Shown piece after piece: positions 13,201 to 27,751 of a stretch of DNA of 64,000 bases. Each line of letters opens with the position of its first letter. Positions within the stretch are counted from its first letter, which is position 1. The position numbers and the translations under genes were made by a program. The notes under the pieces were generated by a model. The model was not told the origin of the DNA and ran no database searches. It saw only the letters and a list, made by a program, of their open reading frames with translations. Origin of the DNA: Gymnorhina tibicen (Eukaryota; Chordata; Aves; Passeriformes; Artamidae). Where the stretch lies: positions 62,001 to 126,000 of the forward strand of contig VXAZ01003270.1 in NCBI GenBank assembly GCA_013399875.1, written 5' to 3'.

Positions 13201-14803
13201 AAACTGAATATTTATTTCTCTTTTTACATTTGAATAAAATACTGAGATACTGAGATAGAAATGAGCGTAGGGGCTTTTTGTTGCTGCTTTTACTCCTTAT
13301 CACATTTTTAGGGAACATATACCCAAGATAATTATTTCTCATGCTCTGAATTTTGTTATTCTTACTTCAAAAAAAAGTTCCAGGCTTAAATTTTAGTCAA
13401 AACCCTGGAGGGTTCAATTCTTTCAATGCAGATGCATCTTGGGAAACTCAAACTACTGCAATTTTAGTTGTGAGTATTTTATGTCTACCACTGTCATCTA
13501 GCTAGTAAGGAACAAAACCTTATAAATAAGAACTACTGAATTTAGTGTTGATCCCAAATCATAGCCAAGCAAGAAACACAAGAATATGCTAAATTGTTGT
13601 CATGTGGACAATTCCCCTCAAGTCAGTGACATATATATGCTACAATTTAGATATGTACTAAAATACTTTGTTAAATGAAGGCTTATATATATGTAGGAGG
13701 TTTTTAGTGTATTAAAAATGTTAATACTTTACCAAGTATACCAACTTACATCCATCCTGATGTAATTAACAGAGAAAAAAATCTGCTGTCCTAAGTTTTC
13801 AAACATTCTGTGATAGGCTTGCAAGTGTTGAAGTGAGTTATGGATAGTTTGTCTTTGGAAAATGCTAGAGCTGACCAAGGGCAATTTAATTTAAGCATAC
13901 ATTAATATACTCTAAATTATCCTTGAACTCTAACTGCAACACTTTTAAGAATGCTTTTAGAATTTCATTAGCAGTAAACAGGCAGGCACACTAGCAAGAG
14001 AGAAAACCTGACTAATTCCACTGAATATGTGAGGAGTTAGCTTCCATTTGCAACTGACTGTGGAACAGAAAATGGCCTCTCAAAATCCTGCTTCTCCTTT
14101 CAGTTTCGCAGACAGCCCCTAGAAATATTCAGCCAATCCAAATATATAAATGAGTTAAATGCTGCTGGCTCAAAAGAGGATAATGGTTTGGGCATTAAAG
14201 CCCAAAGTGGGCACCAACGATGTGAAAGCCAGCCATGTAATTATATGTTTGCACAATACATTACACTTCCTATAAACACCCAAAGTACTTGAAATTAGCT
14301 TGTGTTGTTAAAACACATCTGGTATATAAGGAATGTACACTGAAATAAATAATTGCACATATTTTCCCATTTACTTAAATAGTTAATATAAATATCACCA
14401 CCTACTGGCAGAACAAAATATGTAGCAGTGTTCACAAGCTTGTAGGATCAATAAAGGTAAATACACAAATTGATTCCAGTTTACACAGCTCTTAAAAATC
14501 TGCAGAAATACTGTTAACTTCGTGGTGCCTGACAACAGCCACATTATTTTCCCAGGTTGTTGTGTGGAGTTAGAGGTGGCCTCCAGAGAAGCTTCACACA
14601 CTTCTCTAAAATTACCCCATGTGCTAAAGATGCTCATCTTCAATTAAGAATAATCTTAACTTGAACTTGAATTAAACTGCATACTCACTATGCTCTCTGA
14701 TCTATATGAAAAGAACTTCATTTTATTGTTGTAGCTTGTGTTTGACAGTGTTTGCAAAGAGTTCCTCATATCAGTGTGAACTTTTATTATTTTCTGGTTT
14801 GGG
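10229..14803. other. AT-rich sequence, no supported gene
   Basis: No recognisable transposon or gene is visible. The segment 12170-12430 is unusual for its CpG dinucleotides and a palindromic tgcatatgca core (12282-12291). A 77-codon minus frame at 11808-12041 and short frames on both strands at 12180-12422 match nothing I know. Confidence 0.5.
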
Positions 14804-14819
14804 TTTTTTTTTTTTTTTT
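14804..14819. repeat. Poly-T run (16 bases)
   Basis: Sixteen uninterrupted T residues. No retroposon body or pol III promoter boxes are recognisable beside it on either strand, so it is annotated as a simple homopolymer only. Confidence 0.85.
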
Positions 14820-17800
14820 GACTGGTAAGGATATCTCTAATTTTAATTCTGAAATATTACTGAGAAAGGATTTATCTTATTTTCTCAAAAGTGAAGCTAG
14901 TCTACTTGTTAATGGAAATAGGAGTAAAGTGTTAAAAGAGGAATAGCCTGGGGTTTTATTTGCCTTTTTGCATGTCCCTAATATGCTGTTTTGTGTGTTC
15001 AGGTTTTTGTATAATCCTGAAGGTTAAGGTTTTAGTAATTTTGATAAAAGCTTAGGGTTTCTTGTTCTCAGTTTAAGAACTGAAGCTTTAAGTAAAACAT
15101 TAAATAGTACAAGACTTGTTACCAAATTGTGAGAGTTCGCAAGACTCAGATTTCAGAAATCAAATCTTGACCTGATTTGAGCTGAGACAAGTTAAATAGT
15201 TCTGAATAGAAAGATACTGAGAGGAAAATAAATAGCAGAATATTAGCACCGTTTGGATAACAGGAGATGAGAAAGAAACAAACGAAAAAAGTAAAATTGG
15301 GAACCTATCAACAAGGGAATGGAAATACTGTATGTGGAAAATAGAGATAATGGAGTAGGTTTTAGAGGAAAGATCAATAATCTAGGAGATACAAAAATGT
15401 CCTCTCCTGAAGAAAAAAAGGAGAACCAGGGAGGGCAATGTCATGAAACTCGGGGAAGAACAGAGCACTGAGGTAAAAGTACTTATGGGCCTAGAAAGAC
15501 TGGGAAGTAAAAAAAAGACAGAGGATTAAAAATTTGGCCAGAATTTACAGGTCTTCGAAGATTTGAGCAAGATTTTTCTAAAGAGAGGAAACAGTTGAGA
15601 AGGTATATTTGAAATAAGGTAGGGGAAAGACAATACTGCCGTTTGTTCAGGCAATATTATAGACTGGGGTCTTCCAACTGTTTTTATATCATAAACTAAT
15701 TGCTACATCCTAGAAGGCATCCTAGCAAGGAGTAGGAATTGGTGTTGCAGGCTATACCACTTGACACCACACTGCTGGTCAGGCAGAGCTGCTGGAAGAT
15801 AGGTGGCCCAATGACATCTGTGTTTTATACAGACCTAATTTTGAAGGAAGTCTGAGATGGCTTCTTCAAGGACATTAACCCAAGAAGCAGTTGTTTGCAC
15901 TGTGGGTGCAAGAAATGGAATGGCCTTTAAGTAAGGAGTGAGCTAAAAGTAAAAGCCTTTGGAAAGATATATGAAAACATTTCAAGATTTCAGAAAGGCT
16001 GAGAGACTGAAAAATAAAAGGGTTTTCTTTCTATATGCCATTAATCAACCTTGAATTGCAAGGCCACTTTTCTACAAAGTCTTGCCTTTAATGCTTTCAA
16101 GCACAGAGCACACAGCCTATGTTCAGGGAAGATAATAAGCAGAGTGAAATGCCTATGGCTTGGAATTTGCCTTAAGGTGATGTCTTAAGGCCTTGGTACA
16201 AAGTAGATTTTTACAGCTCTAAGACCTCACTTATTTTTCTATGCTGTTGGATATACACTGTCCTCATCTACTCCCTCAGCCCCCAGCCCCCACGTCGTTC
16301 TTTTGGTAACCATCTCTATTTTTCCTTCTTTAGCCAGAGAAGCACTTTGGAACAACATCAGAGTTTGCAACAGATTCTTCCTGACAACTACATTAGTACT
16401 AAATGGCCCGAGATCAGTCTGTCTCGTGGGACTGACCAACTCACCACTAGTCTTTTGGCAAGGATTTCAGCAAATGGTTTCACAATGCTCAATAAAAATA
16501 TACAAAAATAACTACCCTATCGAAAAACCAAAAAAAAACCCCACACACATTTTATTTTTTCAAACAAATAACTGTTCTGTATTGCACAAAACTTTGAAAA
16601 TTATCATCTTTTTATCAATTAGCTACTAATGCCACCTTGGTTTTTTTTTACAAAACTCTCATTGAGAAAATAAGAATGTAAAAAATACTCATCACAATCC
16701 CAGCTGATGCCTAAGGTAATCAACAAATAAAATATCATTCCTTACAAAATAAGGTGAGGGAAAAGTATTAAATATCTCACGCATTAAAAGCCACGTTTTC
16801 ACTATGTCAGAGAAGGGCTATCAGTCAGAAAAAGAAGGCCTAGAAGTCAGAAAAAGAAGGACCATTAGAAACAGGAATTCTTACTTTTTCAGTCTATATA
16901 GTGAAAAAAAATAATAGTAAAAACCTCTACCATGTTCAGGGCTCAATTCAGCATAATGCCAGCAGACACCTAGGGCCTTACTCTGACTCCTTAAGGGGTA
17001 GACCTTCCTGCAGCACATGAATCACAATCTCTAGCACATTTCCATGCTAGGGCAATAAGCTGTAATATCTAGGTCACCAGTTAGAACTGAAGCACAGAGG
17101 TGACGCACGCTACTTTGAATTCACATTGTAACCCATGATCCTATATGTGTCTATACTCTGTGTCCTGCCCCATGCTCTCACTGAATTCTGGAATTAATCT
17201 ACTCATTTCCTGGAGAGAGAAAACCAGGCACAGAGGGGAGAGATTCACACCTGATTTTTGCCTTGACAGTAGGTTTGGACACAGCTTGCTTAAGCTATTT
17301 GGCTCTTACAAAATGATCCAAAACAAGGCAGTTAAGACATTTAGCTGTCTGACTTTATAGGTCAGTAATATAGCCAAGGATAGCGCAGATTGTCACCCTA
17401 GAGTTCTGCTACACACAGTGGAGACAAATAGGCATTTTTAGAGTTCAATTCATCTGAACTGCTTTAGATTTCTAAGTCACAATTAGATGAATCGTGTCCC
17501 ACGGGTGACTGTTTCTCTTCCCTGACTCTAAAAAGTCACCGTGCTGTCTAGCTCAGACAAATACATCCATATTAAGGAAGGATGTTTCAAGTTAGATGAG
17601 ATTAATCTCACACATGGAGGTTAAAGATTAGCTTTTAAAGGATAAAAGTGGTTTAAAACGTAGTCAGGGATCATAGTATGATTTTCCAATGTACTTGGAT
17701 GCCTTGGCACTTTTGAAAACCTCACTAATTGTCTATCTGCAGACTTTGGTGCTTAAACGTTTCTACCAAGATTCTCCATAGAAATTTCCCATGCAAATAT

Positions 17801-18394
17801 TCTCACAGAAAAGTCAAGTGAAGCAGGAGCTTCCTTAAAACCTTAAAGTAAAGAAAAAAACCTTAAAACCAAAGTAAAGAAAAACAAATCCTACCACACA
17901 CACAAAGAAAATGTAAGTCTGAAGAGCTGGGCTTCCATCCTAGCCATATCACAAGATACTCAGCATCTTTTAGGATCAAATGGTTGTCCAAAAACCTAAA
18001 AACTGTGGTTTTATTTCTGACTACAATCCTCTCTAAAACAAACTGAGAAATGTGCTCCCTGAGAAATTATCTTCTTTTTTTTTTGTGCCCACAATTTCCC
18101 AATCCTAAAACTAACCATAACAGTCCTCCAAAATCTGTAAGAAGTGGGACAAAGGCAATCTTATGTATTTCATATGATAACATACTTGCATTTTCTGATA
18201 CAGCTCAAAAATATAAATAAACAAAAAATACATCCATTTTAGTTGAACAAAAAATACTTTGTCTATTCCAAACAATATGTTTCAGATGATAAAAAATTTG
18301 CCATGCAAGCCCATATCAACACTTGCTTGAATAGCAGCGTATGCATGCTATATAATCAGCCCGAAACATTTTTTGATAGCAATTACAATACCTT
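14820..18394. other. AT-rich sequence, no supported gene
   Basis: No repeat family is recognised. Small imperfect tandem repeats occur at about 16824-16860 (agtcagaaaaagaagg twice) and 17838-17885 (accttaaa.. aaagtaaagaaaa units). The 108-codon frame at 16303-16629 is opposed by an overlapping minus frame and resembles no family. Confidence 0.5.
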
Positions 18395-18441
18395 GGGGGG
18401 ATGGGGGGGGGTTTTGTTTGTTTATTTATTTGTTTTGTTTT
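18395..18441. repeat. G-run followed by T-rich (TTTG/TTTA) tract
   Basis: G6 (18395-18400) and G9 (18403-18411), separated by AT, lead into a ttttgtttgtttatttattt-type tract. The G-runs may be long enough to fold into a G-quadruplex on the plus strand, but this is inference from base runs only. Confidence 0.75.
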
Positions 18442-18819
18442 TAAATACTGAAATCTCTTGTAGTCTTACCAGGAAAATATACATCACCACTAATTCTCCA
18501 GTATGACTGAAAGATACCACTTTTCCTTAGCACATCTGGCAAACAGGTGAATAGATGAGTCAAGTGGCTACTCTGCTACTTTTCCTGATGCTGGGTTGTC
18601 TGGAAGCTCCTTAGATGCTGTAGACTTCGAGACTCCTTTACCAATATTAATCGACCCTCATGATGATTGGAAGACAGAGTAAAGGGGTACTCTAGATGTC
18701 TCTATTGATTCTAGTACACAGCCATTGTCATTTCTCATAACACAATGCCATTTTAAAAACATTTTGTACTACATAAAGTTTAAAATAAAACTGTAAATGT
18801 GACATTGCTCTGCTCATTC

Positions 18820-19000
18820 TCCTAGCCGCAGTCATAGTAAATTTATCATACAGTGTGTAATGGGAAATATTAGTAATGTCCAAACATTGACTGGTTGACA
18901 TTACTATCAGCTGTGTGTCATTAATACTCTTATTAAGTGCTGTGAGAGGTTGGTTGAATGGGCATTAATGGCTTTCAAAGATGCAGATTAAAAAAATGGC
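18820..19000. promoter_or_regulatory. Candidate conserved non-coding element
   Basis: The block is dense in homeodomain-type TAAT/ATTA cores (for example tcattaatactc, ggcattaatggc). It also holds a hairpin: 18871-18883 pairs with 18895-18906, 12 pairs with one bulged C and an 11-base loop. Its texture resembles vertebrate developmental enhancers, but conservation cannot be seen from one sequence. It could be chance in AT-rich DNA. Confidence 0.25.
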
Positions 19001-19049
19001 TGCTTGTACCCTGTTTTCTCACTAGCAAACACGTGTTTATGAAGCTGAA

Positions 19050-22000
19050 AGATTGTAATTCATCTGCAAGGTAGAGTAACAGAAGTAATGAACACCACAG
19101 TTAGACTGGGGGCTTTGACATGACATATTCTGTGTTTTCAATGGGAATGACATCCATAAAACTTGTAATAAGACATTCAGACCCTATAAATTCTTAAGAT
19201 AAGACTTTCAGCATTTGACACCATTTTCTAGAAGAGCTTGGCTATTTCTGGCAGATTTGCACAACACTTATGGATGTGCAGGTTATGACTTGCACAATAT
19301 TAAAAAGCTCCTCTGTTATAAAAAGAATAAAAGGTTTGATGATTAATTACCAGTAGTCACCTGCTGTATTAGTACCTGGATGAGAACATTAACATGGCAA
19401 TAATCACTGCAGTCTTCTGAATAACATAACCATAAAATGCATGAAATCAGGCATGCACAGAGTGAATCAGCGGTGGAAATGTGTGTGTATTGGCTCTGTG
19501 AGGCATATGATCAAAGGATGATCTACACAGAGACACCAACTCAGCAGAGCATGAAAGATGGAAGACTGAAGAAGCCAAATGTGCACAGAGCTAAGAATGA
19601 CTAAGGAATTAAAACCTGCAGGGACAGAAAGCCAAATTGTACCATTCCCATAAAGGTGTAACCACTTGTCAGTCAAGTTTTGCCTGCTGAGACTGCTTCA
19701 AAGACTCTAAAAAAACAGTAAAATAAAAATGGTCAAAATGAGTTAATGTATTAATTGCTGTGGGAATCTAGGCTAAGGCTACAGTAATTGCAGAAAAAGC
19801 TGAGAAGGAAACTTTGTAGCTACAAGAATTATGGGCAATCCTTTTCTTTTGTTCCAAGTTGCCTAATAACTGAATATTGAAATCTGGCCCTTAGGCTACA
19901 GAAATGGGTTCTCTTGGCTGATACATTTCTCTCCAGTTGAGTTGCAAACTATTTAAAATTTGCCCTTTCTTCTGCACTGCTACATTTTCAGCCATATTTT
20001 GCACATGGGACAAAAGTAGCAAATAATCACATCCACTCTGTTGAAAAGCAAGTTCGTATTATGAGCAAAGTCCAGTCCTGTGACTGCCACCTAGCTAATG
20101 GACATTCTGAATCCTACTTTCACCTTTTGTATAGAAGACACTTAGAGTATTGTCAAAAATAACTTTTAAAAAAGCAATTTTTGGATTTGGTGTGCAGGAT
20201 ATAAGAAAAAAATCTCACAGGGATCTAAATAGCAAGAGCTGAATTCAGTTTTGACAGTAAATCTATGCTGAATACTGTCTGAGGAAAACAGACTGGGTAG
20301 GTCTTGTTCAACCTCTCCTGTCCAGAACCCCAGTTGCTTACACAGGTTTGAGTTTTCAGCCAAGTTTAATTGACATTTATTGAATTCTTGATAGGTTTGC
20401 ATCTCCTAAGATTACAGAATTCATTCATGAAGTACTAAGGTACTTACTTAATTTTTAAACCTAGCCATCTTCAGCAAAACAGTGCACTGATAACTGGATT
20501 TGAGTTCATATGTAAAATTAAGCAAATGGTGAAATGACCCATGTAAGAGTTATACTACAAAGTACTGACTGAAAACATGAACATTATAAATCTGTGGATA
20601 ATTCCTGTACAACTATTTTCTTGATTTCTGAGACGTTTAGGGCAAGACCTCTTCAAATCAGTGTGGTGTCACTGAAGAAAGTATTTAATTAAAATTATTA
20701 CTTCATCATGGTACTCTAAGATATTTTTGCAATTTAAACATTTAGACATCTGCAAATAGATGTCTGAATATTGATCGTACATTCAATTCCTTTTTATCAG
20801 AAATCACCAAGTCTGTCAGTCCTTAATACACACACATACCTAGATACATAAATTTATATATATGTATAAAATTCTGTTTTATCACATTAACAAAATGTAG
20901 TATAAACATTGGCCAAGCATCCATGTGGGCCATTCCACCATTCCTCTGTCTTCATAACAAAATGTTAATACCAGAAACCAAGGTATGTCTAAGCCCCTGA
21001 AAAATGAAAGCTACATCCTTCTTTAGCAGAGGCAGAGGACAGTCATTCCCACACTCAGTGGAGACATCAAAGCAGAAACCAGTATTTTAACCCTACAGAA
21101 ATTAATCAAGCAATATATGAATAGAAGGAATCTAGGACAGTTTCCTAGATACAAGATTTAAAACAGACCAAGACCCAGATTTGCATAGTCTTTAGCCATT
21201 TTGTTACAGAATTAAAAAAAAAAAAGAGATTTGAGAGGCTGAAGATGGAGACAGAAGTGGAAACTATATGCAGAGGGCATGCTCTCACCACTTTTATCCA
21301 CGATCTCTTTCAAGGAACAAAGGATTTGTTTTCAGAAAAGAATGGCGTTTGGTTTTCTTTTGATCCCTCCCCCAATATTTACAATTTTTTGTCTCAGATG
21401 CAAGTGGGATGAGCAGAAAGTTTGGGGATTTTCTGAATAAATTTGTCTTCACAGGAGAAAAATAATTCTCCTGGCCACAGTAGGACATTCAAACCATTCT
21501 CTCAGCCTCTCTACTGATAGAGCCTGTATCTCTGAAGTTCCATCTCTTAATCTCCCATCATCTTCTTCTCATTCTTTGGAGGTTATTCTGTGTTATAGGC
21601 CAATAACAGTGCAACTTGATGGGTGATCTGTTGGCTCTGAGTCCCAGTCCAACCTTAAAAGCTGTGCTAGATGAACTGTTAGACCAATTGTATGATCAGT
21701 GATTGAAGGAAGGCATTAGTGACATTAGTGTAAGACATGAAATTAAAGTGATTGTCGATTAAGAAGTAAATAAGGTTGAGAAGGAGAAACAAAACGGATT
21801 AAAAATAATTCATCAAGAAAGAGTTTACAAACTCAAAAGACTTGCTGTCTCAAAAGTTATCCTCCAAAAAGTACCAAATAATGTTTAGGGAAATGCTGGC
21901 ATATCAGATTAGAAGAATGATAGTATTAGAATAAATGTCCATTTATCTGTCCCAGAATTCCCATTCTGCATAGAACTAAGCCTAAATACTGACTTACAGA

Positions 22001-25000
22001 CATAGTTATATTTCTGATCTATGTCAGTCACTTGAACCCAGTGAGTGGGATATTATCATAACAGCAACACCAAGCTCAGACAATAATTAGAACTGAGAGT
22101 CTATATCGAAAATCATAAAAGTATATTTTTAAACGTAGTTCAATTTTACAGGGTTTGTACCATTTAGAATTTGTGTTCTGCCGCTATTCAGACATTTACA
22201 TTTTTTATGGACAGACATTAACAGAAAGCCACTGCTCATGTCCAAAATTCGAGTTCTGGATGTAAAAAATTTCAGCTTACATGGTCAGTCATCTGCCTGA
22301 AAGCTGATACTTTGTTACTTTCCACACACTATTGATTTTGCTCTCTTATGGACTGTCTTCTAACTAATTAATATATTTATCTAACTGATTTGCAAGCACT
22401 TATTTCACTGCTTAGATAGCAGCACATAAATAGTTCTGTCACAATAAATTGGACTTAACACAAATCTAGAATTAAACATGAAGTGTTCACAGAATCAAAA
22501 TAGAATCATTTTCCTTTGACACTAATTTATGAGAAAAAAGAAAGCAGGATATCTACACTAAGATTATTTTCATTAGAAATACTTGACCCAAAAGAATGGT
22601 CTTTTTCTTTGATGTTTGTGATCTACAAACATCTCAATAGAGAACTTAAACTGTAATTTTGAATTGCTTTAAAGACTTACTCATCTGCTTGCAAATAGTG
22701 TGGTGCTAATAAAAATTCTAGTTATAATGATAAATTATTGTGTAGAACTTATTTTTCAGTCTTATAAGAATACATCATGGAAACTTAAATGCACAAACAT
22801 CTAGAAGGAAATGTATTTAGTGCTTTGGGATGTAATTATGAATACATATTTTCTTATATGAGCTTTTAATTAAAACACCTTAATTTTTTAATAAATCTTT
22901 GGGGGAAAAAACCAATAAAAATGGTGTTAAACCTTTTTTTTTAATAGGATAAAGCTTTCAGAGCAAGTAAAAAACTCAAAGCTGAATTCTTCTCAATATG
23001 GAAAACTGTCATGGAAGGAAAATTCTAAAAATGGTATGAATTTCAAGAGCTGCGAAATTATGTGGGCCGATATGAACTGCAGCTTTTTTTTGTTTCCCCA
23101 GTCAAATCAAGGAAGTAGATTATTGATTCATTTGTCCTACCATGAGCAATGCTTCTTGGATCTTTCTATTACAGGAAAAATATGAAGTTAGTTAATTTCT
23201 ATCAAAAAAGCTAGAGCTGTGAGTGAATCTTTCTAGAAATTCGGACTGTCAGTTTTAGCAAAGTGAAGAGAGGATGCAGGAAGCTCATGTTCTGCCAAAT
23301 GCACAACTGTAGCAAAGAAAAGAACATGTACAAATACATATGCATATATTTGGGTGGGTGCATCTTCAGAGCTTTGGCTTTTACATACCCAGCCTGAAGC
23401 ACTTCTGTGGAATGTAACTTTCACTTCCTGAAGTCCAAGAGGCTTTAAAGGTTTCCTAAATTAGGCAGCCAAAGTCTTTAATCTCCTTAGAAAAATTTGG
23501 CAAACCACTGAATTCATATTGACACAAGAACTAAGAGGTAGCAGACTCAATTAACAAAACCATTTCTCTCCTCTGACGGCTTTGCTCTTTCTCTCTGAAT
23601 TCACCAGGGTAACACCGACTTTATCGCAGTCACAGACAAAGAGCTAATGTTTTAGGATGGGAACAAACAGGTATAGATAAAATAAGTACTGAGCCAAGCC
23701 TGGATCCAAACATGAAGTCATCCTGCTTTCCAGGTTCAGGTGAGCTGCAGTCCTATTCCTGATCCTGACACTGGTAGTCCAAAGCTAACCCAGGCTAGCC
23801 CAGGTGGCAGCACTCAGTGCACTCAGACCCAGCAGTGAGAGAAGAAGAGGTTAATGTCCTCTCTTGCTCCTAGACATCCCTTTGCTGGGGTAGGAGGGGT
23901 CACTGTAAGAAGCAAGGTCTTACAAGGGAGTGTGATACCAATTATCTGTAATGAGACCATGTGGACTCACCTCTGACTTTCTGTACCTTTAAGGTACTGC
24001 AGACAGCTTGGTTATTAATGGTTTTGTTAATTACCTTATGGAGAAGGAAATCAGTGATTCTGATGTACCTGCTGTTCATCAGATATTACAAAGGCTTGCA
24101 CCAAGATGCCCCCAAATAAAATAAGAGGTCCTAACTTTGTAGATATAAGGAATGATTGGACAAGACAAGTACAATTCGGTTTCCATAGACACATTCAGGA
24201 CATTTTTTCACTCACAGCTGATTCTCATACCTATTTACTGAAAAACTGTGCTCTGCAAACAATCCCAGCAGGACAAGTAAGTTCCTATTTATTCAGCAAA
24301 AGAAGGATGGCTGCATTTGACCATTTTCATTCTTTCACATCACCAGTTTTATGGTCTATCACCTTCACAGCATTTTGCTTTCACACTATACCTCACTATC
24401 TCAAAAAAAACTTGAAAAAATACTTAAGCCCTGGGACTCAATAAGGTTCCTATCCTATTTGACACATCATTAATCAGGTAGACTGTCCTCTAATGGGTGT
24501 TTTCTCCAGACATATTTTCTTCACAAGTTCCTTGTCTTCAGCTCTTGAGCTCTCCTAATCATTGAAGAATTTTTAGTCATATTTTGTCATATTTTCTATG
24601 TCAAATAATTGGATGAGAGAATAAATAAATTTAACAGAAGAAAAAGAATGCGGAAAAGAAGAAAATTATTGGAAAATATTGAAAAGTTAATTGAAACCTC
24701 TTCTTTTTTTGCTAGAAACAAATCTTATATGCATGCTTCTCCTAACTCACCCACTTTTCCCTGGTTATTCTTTGTTTGTCTATTACTTTAGTTTACTAAA
24801 GCATGCCTGCAAACACTGGGGGATTAAATGCTGATTAAAATGTAGAGCCAATGAAGACTGGGTTGAGTTAGATTCACTACCTTTCTCCTGGCTATATCTA
24901 TATAAACCAGAAGAGTAGAACTCCGTGTGACAACTCTGCCATGTTTAGCTTGTCTAACAGTGATTATGTTTTTCAAACACAAGGGCTTTACAAAACTTTA

Positions 25001-27700
25001 GCAAACTGAAAGAGGACTGTTCATTATGATTAAGCTAGATATGGATTTTCTGGGTTGGTATATGGTTTTTCTGCCTCTCCCCAGCAGGATCTGGAGAACA
25101 CAGAGTGCTCCTAGTGGGCAACACACTATGACCTCCACCTCGTCTCTGCTTTATACTGGTAAAGTACGGTATCACTCTGTCCCTGTACAAATTAACAGAT
25201 GTTAAATTAGCTACCAGAGAGTTTTCTTTAATGAAATAAAGTATGTCATATTTTAATGAGCAAAAATTAATAAAAATCAAGATAAAGGTGACAGAATTCA
25301 AAGATAGGCAGTTTTGGACTCTCATTGCAACCTATGTGTAATCAAAGTCCCTTAACCTACATCTCTAACATATAGAAACTAATACTCACAACCACAATAT
25401 TCAAATAAAGAAGACTAATATTTGATTTAGCCTTCTGTTGAACTTTGTTGTGTGTTCTTTTATATATCTTCCCATGCTTTCAAAAGCAAACCTAAATTTC
25501 TGAAGCTGCTCGCATGTAGTTTTTTCCTGATTTGTGTTTAAACTTCATCTCCATATTCATTGGACTGTGAGATAAAAGATTTTAAGCACCTCAAAAATCA
25601 AGCTATACATTTCAGCATGGATATAATACCAAATATTAGATAATCAATTAGGAAAATATATCCTTATCTCTTTTTGTATAATGATGTCTGTATGTCATGG
25701 GTGTAAGGTATTTGTGACCATCTGTATGTAATCAGCTTTTCCACCTGCAAAGTGGGGATAATTATTCATTTTTTGCAAGTATCATGAGGTTTAGCTTAAT
25801 AATTTCTGGCAATTGGTGTGAGATGCTCTTAATGAATAACTACATATTGTAAGTGGTAAGGTTAATTATCCCACTATGACAGAAATCAATTACTATTAAA
25901 TCCTTTCTATCTGGATAATGAGGCAATCTTAAATTTTTTTGATTTGGCTAAACTAGTTGCATTGCTACCATATGTTGGAAATCCATGAGACTACAGTATA
26001 GCTCACAGAATGTCCCTGTGCAGACTCCAAAGGACTGAAAGGGACTATAAAACAAAATATGCCAAGTTTTAACTTTTTTTTCTTATGCTTCCACTTAAAT
26101 CAATACTATTACTCTAGAAGATAATTTATTGTCCTAACTACGATATAGAATAAGCCCATGGCTCTCCTCATGAAGTGCTGTTGTGATGTTGAGTAATAAA
26201 TGAAGTGCTATCTTGAAATAGCAAAAAAAAATTGATTTTATTACCCCAAACTTTATACTTGATTACAAAAGTAATTTTTCCGTTGGAATGATTAAGATTC
26301 AGAATTTGTCAGTTTTGGGTTTGAGTCCATTACTCATCACATTTGTCCATGATTTTTAAGTAAGGAAGGATATTTAATTTTGTATGTGAGGAAGACTAGC
26401 AAACCAAGACTGATTTGTGAGGCCTAAAACCTATATACCTGAATGCTTACATCTTTCCTCCACGGGTAATATACAGACAGCTGTCTTTTATTCAAAAATC
26501 AGTTTACTTATTCTACCACTCTCTGTTAATGACATGAAACATGCTACAGTATTGAGCTGGATAAGCAAGCCTCTTCCAAGAGTGGAACATACACTTTCAT
26601 AAAAGGGGAAGTTCAAGCTTTCACATCATTAGTGGAGTTTTAGACCATACGCTGCCGAGCTCAAAGGTAGCCAGGCTGAGCTTTCTGTGTCAAACTCATT
26701 ATCTCTCAAAACAAATGTAGTCTCATGCTTTCTGAAAACAGGAGATGAAAGTCTCAGCTTTCAGTCAAAGTGTGGTTTGTTCATAATTAGGACCTATAAC
26801 AGTAAAGAATATTGTCTTTTTTTTAAAATCAACTTTTTTTCCCTATTGTATCAAGCATCCTTCAAGTTTCTTTCTCATTCTTGACATTTTATTACCAGCA
26901 GATACATGTGTACAGCAGTTTTAATAGGAAGGAGAAACACCACTGGAAGGTGGTTGCTTTTATCTGATTTGCCACTATGGAGTGTTTGAATTTCTCCTTG
27001 CATGCTTTCAGCATAAAATAGTTAGTTACAAATTCATGAAAAATTTAGGTGTTAACTGTTAATTGAATGTTTTTATAGGGAAACACAATAACCTAGGAAA
27101 TGGAGAAGGATTCCTCACTTCCAAAACCAGGCATTTCTTCCTCCCCAACTCTCCTATTGCTTTCTACTCTACCACTTGCTTTTCTTGTTTATTGCCTCTG
27201 ATCCTCTCTACCTTTCTTTGTATTTGTTTTCTGTCTTGCTTTATTAATTGTACTATATTAACTTCACAGCTAAGATCAGTTCCGCCTCAATAGGCGAGGG
27301 ACAAACCTAACTCTGCAAACAGCATTCCCCATAGGAACCACATGTAGTTTTCAAGGCTGTGATGTTTGTGTACAGAACTGAACACCCAAATATTTCTTCC
27401 TGATAAACTCATGAGTTTTCTCTTTTCTTAATATAGTTGTGCTAATTCAGACTGCCATCCTTAACACTGTAAGTCATCATTTATCACAGAAATAGGAATT
27501 TCCTCATACTATGACTAAGTGGGCAAGCATAATCTTCTCAGGATTTTGTCAGATAATTTTATTGTTTTGATAGCCCTGAAACTTTATAGAGCACTTTAAA
27601 CTGTATTAAAAAAGGATTTAACGAGACATAAACTTCTAAGTATCTGAGCCATCAAAGAAAGCACGTCATAGGAGCCTAAGTAGTTCAGTACTGTAAGAGC
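19050..27700. other. AT-rich gene desert-like sequence
   Basis: No transposon is recognised and no gene is supported over this long stretch. GC-richer segments occur near 23560-23960. Open frames such as 24106-24444 (112 codons) and 25035-25325 minus (96 codons) lack domain features, splice context or low-complexity-free composition that would argue for coding. Confidence 0.5.
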
Positions 27701-27751
27701 TGAATGATATATAACTAACTTCATGTTCTGTGCCACACGATTCCTTCACAG

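Noticed and set aside
24106..24444. 112-codon open frame on the plus strand
   Set aside because: No domain, conserved motif or splice context; length is within chance for this base composition.
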